Positions 16,406 through 23,637 of a DNA stretch of 64,000 nucleotides are shown here, in pieces. The stretch covers positions 124,001-188,000 of the forward strand of contig CAVFCW010000001.1 of assembly GCA_963621245.1 (NCBI GenBank). Reading direction: 5' to 3'. The notes below the pieces were generated by a model. The model did not search any database and was not told where the DNA came from. It was given only the letters and a program-made list of their open reading frames with translations. The position numbers and the translations under genes were made by a program. How positions within the stretch are numbered: position 1 is the stretch's first letter; every line of letters starts with the position of its first letter. The DNA comes from SIG603 sp963621245 (GTDB lineage: Bacteria > Bacillota > Clostridia > Oscillospirales > Acutalibacteraceae).

Positions 16406-17911
16406 TTATTCGCCTGCATGCTTAATTCCGAGAATCTCGAGTTCCTTCTCATTAAGGCCCACGCCTCTGAGCATTAAGCGGTTTCCTCTGAGAGCTTCGA
16501 TGGAGTTGATTCCCATACCGCCCATGATCTCTTTAATCTCGTGACCCCAAGCCGTTACAAGATTTACAAGTCTCTGACTTCCCACATCAGGATTAAGTCT
16601 CTTAACAAGCTCCGGTCTCTGTGTTGCGATACCCCAGTTGCACTTACCGAGCTGACAGCTGCGGCAGAGGTGGCAACCCATAGCGATACAAGCCGCTGTA
16701 CCTATGTAGCAGGCGTCCGCACCGAGTGCGATAGCCTTTACAACATCTGTTGCACTTCTTATAGAACCGCCGACAACGAGTGAGACGTTATCTCTTATTC
16801 CCTCGTCGCGAAGTCTCTTATCAACGCTTGCAAGAGCAAGCTCAATTGGAATACCTACGTTATCTCTTATTCTTGTAGGTGCGGCACCCGTACCGCCTCT
16901 GAAACCGTCAATTGCAATTACGTCTGCGCCGCTTCTTGCAATACCCGAAGCAATAGCGGAAATATTGTGAACTGCGGCAATCTTAACGATAATCGGCTTT
17001 TTGTAACCTGTTGCTTCCTTCAGGGAGTAAACAAGCTGTCTCAAGTCCTCAATGGAGTAAATATCGTGATGAGGTGCAGGGGAAATAGCGTCGCTTCCCT
17101 CGGGAACCATTCTCGTCTTGGAAACGTCTCCGACCATTTTCGCGCCCGGAAGATGTCCGCCGATACCGGGCTTTGCACCCTGGCCCATTTTAATCTCGAT
17201 TGCTGCACCGGCCTCGAGGTAATCCTTATGAACGCCGAAACGTCCCGAAGCTACCTGGCAAATTGTGTTGGGGCCGTACTTGTAGAAGTCCTTGTGAAGT
17301 CCGCCCTCACCTGTGTTATAGTAAATTCCGAGCTCCGTAGCTGCTCTTGCGAGTGATGCGTGAGCATTGTAGCTGATTGAGCCGTAGCTCATAGCGGAGA
17401 ACATAATCGGAACGGACAAATCAAGATGAGGCTTTGCCGTCGGAATGAGCTTTCCGTTTTCGTCACGCTTGATCTCGGCAAGCTTTGAACCGACGAACGT
17501 TCTTGTCTCCATAGGCTCACGAAGCGGGTCGATTGACGGGTTTGTGACCTGTGAAGCGTTTATTAATATTTTATCCCAATAAACCGGATACGGCTCGGGG
17601 TTACCCATTGAGGAGAGAAGAACGCCTCCTGTGGCAGCCTGCTTGTAAATCTCGGTGATTGCCTTACCGCTCCAGTTTGCATTTTCTTTGAAAGTATGAT
17701 CCGACTTTACTATCTTAAGCGCTCTTGTCGGGCAGAGTGAAACGCAACGGTGACAGTTAACGCACTTGGTTTCGTCGCTTACAACCTTGTTGACATCCTC
17801 TAAAAACGAATGTACCTCATTGGCACATTGTCTCTCACATACACGGCAGGAAATACATCTGTCGTAATTCCTGACCACTTCGTACTCGGGGTACAGAAAA
17901 TTTATAGCCAT
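16406..17911 (-). CDS. Split glutamate synthase, FMN-binding catalytic subunit with N-terminal ferredoxin domain
   Basis: 501 residues. N-terminal 2x[4Fe-4S] ferredoxin domain (CISCRVCERQC and CVNCHRCVSLCP, residues about 18-60), then the glutamate synthase TIM barrel with IAIDGFRGGTGAAPT (FMN/2-oxoglutarate site) and the cluster region CIAMGCHLCRSCQLGKC near 410-425. It reduces the 2-iminoglutarate formed from 2-oxoglutarate and ammonia to glutamate. In classical GltB this is the central domain; here it is separate from the amidotransferase and GXGXG domains. Confidence 0.93.
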   Translation of the reverse strand: MAINFLYPEYEVVRNYDRCISCRVCERQCANEVHSFLEDVNKVVSDETKCVNCHRCVSLCPTRALKIVKSDHTFKENANWSGKAITEIYKQAATGGVLLSSMGNPEPYPVYWDKILINASQVTNPSIDPLREPMETRTFVGSKLAEIKRDENGKLIPTAKPHLDLSVPIMFSAMSYGSISYNAHASLARAATELGIYYNTGEGGLHKDFYKYGPNTICQVASGRFGVHKDYLEAGAAIEIKMGQGAKPGIGGHLPGAKMVGDVSKTRMVPEGSDAISPAPHHDIYSIEDLRQLVYSLKEATGYKKPIIVKIAAVHNISAIASGIARSGADVIAIDGFRGGTGAAPTRIRDNVGIPIELALASVDKRLRDEGIRDNVSLVVGGSIRSATDVVKAIALGADACYIGTAACIAMGCHLCRSCQLGKCNWGIATQRPELVKRLNPDVGSQRLVNLVTAWGHEIKEIMGGMGINSIEALRGNRLMLRGVGLNEKELEILGIKHAGE

Positions 17912-17949
17912 TTGCTTAATTCCTTTCTTTCTACAACCGATTTTCTAAG

Positions 17950-19068
17950 TCAGTCTCCCTTTACCATATCGAGAGTATACACAATTCCTTCGCCGCCCAT
18001 CGGTGAATAAACCCTGTCAAGGTCGGGCTGGATGATTCTGATAGCAGCCTCTTCGCTTGAGGTGTAAACCATATCGTCCTTTTCGCCGATTATCAGGTTT
18101 CTGAGCTTCAATCTGTCGTTGAGAGCCATGAAGCCTCCGTCAAAACCTACAAGAATCGAGAACGGGCCTGTGATAAGCTCGGAAGCGAAAATATTTCTCA
18201 GGAACTCGTGTCTTGCCTTTTCCTCGGGCGTCTTTTTATCGATTGTCTGCCAGAACGGAGCTGCAATAACGGAGCAAATCTCGTCCCAGTTGAGTTTTTT
18301 CTTTCTGTGAAGGTAATCTATTATATAGGTAATAGCCTCTGTGTCTGTCTGAAGTGTGCACTTGTAGCCGTACATCTCGACTGCTCTGCGGTTAGCGTCA
18401 TAGGAGCTTATCTCTCCGTTATGAACAACCGAGTAATCAAGAAGTGAGAACGGATGAGCGCCGCCCCACCAACCGGGGGTGTTTGTCGGATAGCGTCCGT
18501 GAGCTGTGAAGCAATATCCCTCATATTCCTCGAGTCGATAGAAACGACCTACGTCCTCGGGATAACCGACAGCTTTAAACGAACCCATATTCTTTCCGCT
18601 TGAGAAGATGTAGCATCCGTCATACTCAACATTTACTTTAAATACGCATCTTGCGACAAATTCCTTTTCGTCGAGGTGGCTGTCACGAAGTTTTGCGTGA
18701 AGCGGTGTGACGAAGTATCTCCAGATGAGCGGCTCGTCTGTGATCTCGGGAATTGCACGTGTGGGAATTTTCGAGAGGTTAACTATCTCAAAATGCTCCT
18801 CAAGGAATTCCTCGCATGTTTTCTTGCACTCCTTATCGTCATAGAAAACATGGAATGCATAGAAGTCGGCGTAGTCGGGGTAAATTCCGTATGCGGCAAA
18901 TCCACCGCCGAGTCCGTTCGATCTGTCGTGAAGAACGGCAATAGACTTTATTATGTCCTCGCCAGAAAAACGGCGGCCGCTTCTCGAAAAGATTCCGCTG
19001 ATACCGCAGCCCGCGGGATCTCTGAACTCGCCCTCGCGCGGTACTCTGTTAAAAGATAAGCTATTCAT
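17950..19068 (-). CDS. Split glutamate synthase, class II glutamine amidotransferase subunit
   Basis: 372 residues, GlxB-like. It hydrolyses glutamine and delivers ammonia to the FMN subunit. Ntn-type residues: nucleophile Cys21 in PAGCGISGIF, ARYPTNTPGW-type arginine region (GRYPTNTPGWW), HNGEISSYD and QTDTEAI. The Cys is 20 residues in, so a propeptide must be removed, as in plant and proteobacterial GltB. The second of two ATGs (19068) is preferred: AAAGG is nine bases upstream of it but only three from the first. It is the first gene of the operon and follows a terminator-containing leader. Confidence 0.9.
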   Translation of the reverse strand: MNSLSFNRVPREGEFRDPAGCGISGIFSRSGRRFSGEDIIKSIAVLHDRSNGLGGGFAAYGIYPDYADFYAFHVFYDDKECKKTCEEFLEEHFEIVNLSKIPTRAIPEITDEPLIWRYFVTPLHAKLRDSHLDEKEFVARCVFKVNVEYDGCYIFSSGKNMGSFKAVGYPEDVGRFYRLEEYEGYCFTAHGRYPTNTPGWWGGAHPFSLLDYSVVHNGEISSYDANRRAVEMYGYKCTLQTDTEAITYIIDYLHRKKKLNWDEICSVIAAPFWQTIDKKTPEEKARHEFLRNIFASELITGPFSILVGFDGGFMALNDRLKLRNLIIGEKDDMVYTSSEEAAIRIIQPDLDRVYSPMGGEGIVYTLDMVKGD

Positions 19069-19111
19069 ATTCATCAGCCTTTCAGTAGTAGAATAAACAG
19101 TAGTGTAATAA

Positions 19112-19201
19112 AAAGGTGCTCATCACCGCACATCTTAAAATTAACTGCAGCACAATTATAGGGTGCAGTACGTGATGTGAAGTGATGAACACCTTTGTTC
19201 A
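19112..19201 (-). promoter_or_regulatory. Transcription attenuator of the glutamate synthase operon with ANTAR-like hexaloop hairpin
   Basis: On the minus strand a hairpin TGAAC-AAAGGT-GTTCA (19201-19186; 5-bp stem, hexaloop) sits at the very start of the transcript. Its loop and 3' arm are also the 5' arm of a long terminator: AAAGGTG/CACCTTT plus TCATCAC/GTGATGA plus CACATC/GATGTG (19112-19196), ending in TTTTTATT. The two folds are mutually exclusive. A base A at loop position 1 and G at position 4 match the known ANTAR-protein target rule. Same design in the glnN and amt leaders. Confidence 0.8.
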
Positions 19202-19210
19202 ACGTATCAA

Positions 19211-19239
19211 ATGATACACGCTCCAAAGTTATTTGTCAA
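19211..19239 (-). promoter_or_regulatory. Sigma-A promoter of the glutamate synthase operon
   Basis: TTGACA (19234-19239) and TATCAT (19211-19216), 17-base spacer, on the minus strand. The transcript would start near 19204, directly before the hexaloop hairpin. Confidence 0.85.
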
Positions 19240-19372
19240 GATTTTGAACAAATATTTTCTCGATTCTTGCAAAAATATCAAAAAGAGTCCATTACATATA
19301 ATGTTTTTATGTCATTTTGCAAGATTTGATTTCCGCAAATTCAATTTTACATAATTTTTCTGAAAATAGGTG

Positions 19373-19400
19373 TTGACAGGAAAATTTATTGTGCTATAAT
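19373..19400 (+). promoter_or_regulatory. Sigma-A promoter of glnN
   Basis: TTGACA (19373-19378), 16-base spacer, TATAAT (19395-19400). Transcription would begin near 19407, five bases before the hexaloop hairpin. It is divergent from the glutamate synthase promoter. Confidence 0.9.
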
Positions 19401-19411
19401 CAAATGCGTAA

Positions 19412-19460
19412 ACAGCAACGGGGCTGTGGTTCTTAAAAGTGCCACAGCCCCGTTTATTTT
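19412..19460 (+). promoter_or_regulatory. Transcription attenuator of glnN with ANTAR-like hexaloop hairpin
   Basis: ACAGC-AACGGG-GCTGT (19412-19427) is a 5-bp stem with a hexaloop having A at position 1 and G at position 4. It overlaps a strong terminator: AACGGGGCTGTGG (19417-19429) pairs perfectly with CCACAGCCCCGTT (19442-19454), followed by TATTTTTG. With no gene upstream on this strand, a terminator between promoter and glnN can only be an attenuator. Confidence 0.85.
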
Positions 19461-19506
19461 TGTTTCAGCGAAGAAAGAAAGTTTTTGTAACAGGAGGTTA
19501 CTGATT

Positions 19507-21594
19507 ATGCCAAACGTCCCAGAATTATTCGGATCCTTAGTCTTTAACGACAAGGTAATGAAAGAAAGACTCCCCAAGAATATCTACAAGTCACTCCAGA
19601 AGACAATCCAGAGCGGCGAGCCCCTCACACTTGAGGTTGCCGATGTTGTAGCTAACGCTATGAAGGATTGGGCTTGCGAGAACGGATGCACACACTTCAC
19701 TCACTGGTTCCAGCCTCTCACAGGCGTAACAGCCGAGAAGCACGACTCCTTCATCGAGCCGGCAGGCAAGGGCGAGATCATCATGAACTTCTCAGGCAAG
19801 GCTCTTGTAAAGGGCGAGCCCGATGCTTCCTCTTTCCCCTCAGGCGGTTTGAGAGCTACATTCGAAGCAAGAGGATATACAGCATGGGATCCTACAAGCT
19901 ATGCATTCATTAAGGACGGCAGCCTTTGCATTCCCACAGCATTCTGCGGATACAACGGTGAGGCTCTTGATAAGAAAACTCCTTTACTTCGTTCCATGGA
20001 CGAGGTTTCAAAGCAGGCTATCAGAGTTTTGAGACTTTTCGGCAACGAGAAGAGCAAGAAGGTTGTTTCTTCAGTCGGACCCGAGCAGGAGTACTTCCTC
20101 ATTGATAAAGAGGTTTATAAGAAGAGAGAAGACCTCATCTTCACAGGCAGAACACTCTTCGGCGCAGCACCTCCAAAAGGACAGGAGCTTGACGACCACT
20201 ACTTCGGTTCCATTAAGCAGAGAGTTTCCGATTACATGAAGGACCTCGATGAGGAGCTTTGGAAGCTTGGCATTCTCTCCAAGACAAAGCACAACGAGGT
20301 TGCTCCCGCACAGCACGAGCTTGCACCTATTTATTCAGAAGCAAATATCGCAACCGATCACAACCAGCTCACAATGGAGGTTATGAAGAAGGTTGCTTCT
20401 AAGCACGATCTTGTTTGCCTTCTTCACGAGAAGCCGTTTGACGGAATCAACGGTTCCGGTAAGCACAACAACTGGTCACTTTCCACAGATGACGGAATCA
20501 ACCTCTTTGAGCCGGGCAAGACACCAAGAGACAACGCACAGTTCCTTCTCTTCCTTGCAGCAGTTATCAAGGGTGTAGACGAGTATCAGGATATGCTCCG
20601 TCTTTCAGTTGCATCTGCAGGCAACGACCACCGTTTGGGCGCTAACGAGGCACCTCCGGCTATCATCTCCATCTTCCTCGGCGATGAGCTCCAGGCTGTT
20701 CTTGATTCCATCGAGAACGACACAATCTATGAGGCAGAGGGTCAGACCCTTATGGATATCGGTTCATCCGTACTTCCTCAGTTTGTAAGAGATACAACAG
20801 ACAGAAACAGAACTTCTCCGTTTGCTTTCACAGGCAACAAGTTCGAGTTCAGATCCTTGGGTTCAAGCTTCTCTGTTGCAACCCCTAACACATACCTCAA
20901 CACAATCGTTGCTGAAGAGTTAGAGCAGTTCGCTGACATCCTCGAGAAGGCTGATAACTTCGACAAGGCTCTCTCCGATCTCGTCAAGAAGACAATCGTT
21001 GACCACAAGAGAATCATCTTCAACGGCAACGGCTACGACGAGTCTTGGGTTAAAGAGGCTGAGGCAAGAGGACTTTGCAACCTCAGAACAACTCCCGACG
21101 CTATCCCAGCTCTCATCGCTCCGAAGAACATCGAGCTCTTCACAAAGCACGGCGTTTACAGCGAAATAGAGATGCACTCAAGATATGAGGTTAAGCTCGA
21201 GAAGTACTGCAAAGTTATCAATATCGAAGCACTCACAATGGTCGATATGGTAAATAAGTATGTAGTACCCGCAGTTGTCTCTTATCAGACAAAGCTTCTT
21301 GACCTCGTTGAGAAGAAGAAGGCTCTCCTCGGTTCCGCTCCGGAAGAGAAGTTCCTCTCCGAGTATTCCGCACTTGCAGCAGAGCTTTACACAAAGCTTC
21401 AGACTCTTGTCGATGCTGACAACGCAACAGCAGCTATCGCAGATCCTGTTGAGCAGACTCTCGCTTACAGAGACAGCGTATTCGCAGCTATGAACGACTT
21501 GAGACCTGTTGTTGACAAGCTCGAGAGCTTAACAAGCAAAGATTGCTGGACTCTCCCGACATACAACGACATCATCTACTCGGTTCTCGAGTAA
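19507..21594 (+). CDS. glnN: Glutamine synthetase type III
   Basis: 695 residues, the length of GSIII (about 700) rather than GSI or GSII (450 or less). It makes glutamine from glutamate, ammonia and ATP in the cytoplasm as a large oligomer. Visible motifs are VGPEQEYFLID (about residue 190), GINGSGKHNNWSLSTDDG and NDHRLGANEAPPAI. The ATG at 19507 is set by AGGAGG at 19492-19497; an upstream in-frame ATG lies inside the terminator stem. Together with the split glutamate synthase it forms the GS-GOGAT cycle, and the Amt-PII gene follows. Confidence 0.96.
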   Translation: MPNVPELFGSLVFNDKVMKERLPKNIYKSLQKTIQSGEPLTLEVADVVANAMKDWACENGCTHFTHWFQPLTGVTAEKHDSFIEPAGKGEIIMNFSGKALVKGEPDASSFPSGGLRATFEARGYTAWDPTSYAFIKDGSLCIPTAFCGYNGEALDKKTPLLRSMDEVSKQAIRVLRLFGNEKSKKVVSSVGPEQEYFLIDKEVYKKREDLIFTGRTLFGAAPPKGQELDDHYFGSIKQRVSDYMKDLDEELWKLGILSKTKHNEVAPAQHELAPIYSEANIATDHNQLTMEVMKKVASKHDLVCLLHEKPFDGINGSGKHNNWSLSTDDGINLFEPGKTPRDNAQFLLFLAAVIKGVDEYQDMLRLSVASAGNDHRLGANEAPPAIISIFLGDELQAVLDSIENDTIYEAEGQTLMDIGSSVLPQFVRDTTDRNRTSPFAFTGNKFEFRSLGSSFSVATPNTYLNTIVAEELEQFADILEKADNFDKALSDLVKKTIVDHKRIIFNGNGYDESWVKEAEARGLCNLRTTPDAIPALIAPKNIELFTKHGVYSEIEMHSRYEVKLEKYCKVINIEALTMVDMVNKYVVPAVVSYQTKLLDLVEKKKALLGSAPEEKFLSEYSALAAELYTKLQTLVDADNATAAIADPVEQTLAYRDSVFAAMNDLRPVVDKLESLTSKDCWTLPTYNDIIYSVLE

Positions 21595-21616
21595 TTTAAT
21601 ATAGGTTGATTTAATT

Positions 21617-21665
21617 TGCACAAAGGCGTGCAGTCACGAACATTGTTCACGACTGCACGCTTTTT
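21617..21665 (+). promoter_or_regulatory. Attenuator between glnN and amt with ANTAR-like hexaloop hairpin
   Basis: TGCAC-AAAGGC-GTGCA (21617-21632) again has a 5-bp stem and an A1/G4 hexaloop. It overlaps a terminator whose arms GCGTGCAGTC (21626-21635) and GACTGCACGC (21651-21660) pair perfectly before TTTTTATATT. It ends the glnN transcript and controls read-through into amt; no clear separate amt promoter is visible. Confidence 0.82.
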
Positions 21666-21715
21666 ATATTATTGAAGGAAAGTTAAAAGAAAGAAATGAA
21701 AGGAAAGAACAAGTT

Positions 21716-23419
21716 ATGGATATATGGTTCTTAGCCGGTGCTTCACTGGTTTTCTTCATGCAGGCAGGCTTTGCAATGGTAGAAACTGGTTTCACCAGAG
21801 CAAAAAATGCAGGTAACATTATTATGAAAAACCTGATGGACTTCTGTATCGGTACAGTAATGTTCATCATTTTGGGCGGTGCTCTTCTCATCGGTGAAGA
21901 CGCACTCGGCGGATTCCTCGGCATGCCGAACCTCGGAATCCTCACAAACTTCAAGGACTTCGGAAACTGGTCCAGCTGGGTATTTAACCTTGTATTCTGC
22001 GCAACAGCAGCTACAATCGTATCCGGCGCTATGGCAGAAAGAACAAAGTTCTCCACCTACTGCATCTACTCAGGCATCATCTCTCTCGTTATCTATCCGA
22101 TTGAGGCTCACTGGGTATGGGGCGGCGGCTGGCTCGCTCAGATCGGCTTCCTCGATTTCGCAGGTTCTACATGTATCCACATGGTCGGCGGTACTGCCGC
22201 TCTCATCGGTGCATGGATGTTAGGACCCCGTATCGGTAAGTTCAGCGTTGATCCGAAAACTGGCAAGAAAACACCTAACGCTATTCCGGGTCACTCACTC
22301 ACACTCGGCGCTCTCGGTTGCTTCATCCTCTGGTTCGGTTGGTACGGCTTCAACGGTGCCGCAGCCGATACAGTTGATCATCTCGCTCAGATCTTTGTTA
22401 CAACAACAATCGCTCCCGCAGTAGCATCTTGCACAACTATGATGTACACTTGGGTTAAGCAGGGCAAGCCCGATGTCTCCATGACACTCAACGCTTCTCT
22501 CGCAGGTCTTGTTGGTATCACAGCTCCTTGTGCTGATACAGACGCTATCGGTGCTACCATCATCGGTATTGTTTCCGGTTTACTCGTATGCTTCGGCGTA
22601 TGGCTTCTCGACTATGTTCTCCACGTTGACGATCCCGTCGGTGCTGTTGCAGTTCACTTCTTCAACGGTATCTGGGGTACAATCGCAGTCGGACTCTTTG
22701 CTACAGGCAACGGTCAGAACGGCGTAGTCGGTCTCTTCTATGGCGGCGGTTTCCGTCAGCTCGGCATTCAGCTTCTCGGATGCGTAGCAGTTCTCGCTTG
22801 GGCAGCTGTTTGGTTCTTAGCCGTATTCACAGTTCTTAAGAAGACAATCGGTCTTCGCGTTACTCCCGAAGAGGAAATCAAGGGTCTCGATACAACAGAG
22901 CACAACCTCCCGTCCGCTTATGCAGACTTCATCCCGGTTCCGCTCACAGCTGAGATTCCCGACGTTGACGTTCCCGAGTATGTTGACGCTTCCACAGACA
23001 CAGTTCCTGTTGTATATCAGGACACAACTCCCACAGATCTTGCTTCCGACACCGGCGTAAACAGAGTATTCACAAAGGTTGTTGTTGTTTGCAAGCAGGA
23101 GAAGTTTGAGGCTCTCAGAAAGGCTCTCGATAAGATTGGCGTAACAGGTATGACAGTTGTAAACGTTTACGGTTGTGGTATCCAGAAGGGTGCTCCCGAG
23201 TATTACCGTGGTGCTCCTATCTCAACAACACTTCTTCCGAAGGTTAAGGTTGAGATCGTTATCTCCAAGATTCCTGTTGCTAAGCTCATCGCTACAATTA
23301 AGAAAGTTCTTTACACAGGACACATCGGTGACGGTAAGATCTTCGTTTACAAGGTTGATAACGTCATCCGTGTAAGAACAGGAGAAGAGGGCTACGATGC
23401 TCTCCAGGATGAAGAATAA
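21716..23419 (+). CDS. amt: Ammonium transporter fused to a C-terminal PII (GlnK) domain
   Basis: 567 residues. Residues 1-400 are an Amt/Mep channel with eleven helices (DIWFLAGASLVFFMQAGFAM; FCATAATIVSGAMAER; HMVGGTAALIGAWMLGPR). A linker of about 45 residues rich in Pro, Thr and acidic residues leads to a complete PII domain at about 450-560: FTKVVVVCKQEKFEALRKAL, T-loop with PEYYRGA (Tyr near 497, equivalent to the uridylylated Tyr) and the C-signature GHIGDGKIFVY. In other bacteria GlnK is a separate protein that plugs the channel from the cytosol; here channel and sensor are one chain. It follows glnN after an attenuator. Confidence 0.95.
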   Translation: MDIWFLAGASLVFFMQAGFAMVETGFTRAKNAGNIIMKNLMDFCIGTVMFIILGGALLIGEDALGGFLGMPNLGILTNFKDFGNWSSWVFNLVFCATAATIVSGAMAERTKFSTYCIYSGIISLVIYPIEAHWVWGGGWLAQIGFLDFAGSTCIHMVGGTAALIGAWMLGPRIGKFSVDPKTGKKTPNAIPGHSLTLGALGCFILWFGWYGFNGAAADTVDHLAQIFVTTTIAPAVASCTTMMYTWVKQGKPDVSMTLNASLAGLVGITAPCADTDAIGATIIGIVSGLLVCFGVWLLDYVLHVDDPVGAVAVHFFNGIWGTIAVGLFATGNGQNGVVGLFYGGGFRQLGIQLLGCVAVLAWAAVWFLAVFTVLKKTIGLRVTPEEEIKGLDTTEHNLPSAYADFIPVPLTAEIPDVDVPEYVDASTDTVPVVYQDTTPTDLASDTGVNRVFTKVVVVCKQEKFEALRKALDKIGVTGMTVVNVYGCGIQKGAPEYYRGAPISTTLLPKVKVEIVISKIPVAKLIATIKKVLYTGHIGDGKIFVYKVDNVIRVRTGEEGYDALQDEE

Positions 23420-23513
23420 GTCTTCATTATTTAATCTGATTACAAGATTTTCATAATCCTTCAATATTTCATTATGCTTACGTCGTCTGATTCGGGCGTA
23501 TGACATAAAACGG

Positions 23514-23544
23514 AAAAACCCTCGATTTGTTTCGGGGGTTTTTT
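23514..23544 (+). terminator. Intrinsic terminator of amt
   Basis: AAAACCC and GGGTTTT arms (extended by a C-G pair), loop of about 14 bases, ending in TTTTTT, 95 bases after the amt stop. Confidence 0.8.
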
Positions 23545-23598
23545 CGTGTCTTGTTTGAGTTAATTTACTGTTACTCTAATATATTTTTGCAAAATAAA

Positions 23599-23626
23599 AC
23601 CGAGAGAAGTTTTTCATTCTCTCGGT
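23599..23626 (-). terminator. Intrinsic terminator of thrS
   Basis: ACCGAGAGAA pairs perfectly with TTCTCTCGGT, followed by TTTATTTTG on the minus strand. Confidence 0.85.
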
Positions 23627-23637
23627 GATTTTGTGAT

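Noticed and set aside
19112..19460. Glutamine riboswitch or T-box controlling glnN and glutamate synthase
   Set aside because: No T-box sequence (GGTGGNACCGCG type) and no glutamine aptamer core is seen; the overlap of a hexaloop hairpin with the terminator explains the leaders better.
19426..19506. 27-residue N-terminal extension of glutamine synthetase
   Set aside because: It would start inside the terminator stem; AGGAGG supports the start at 19507.
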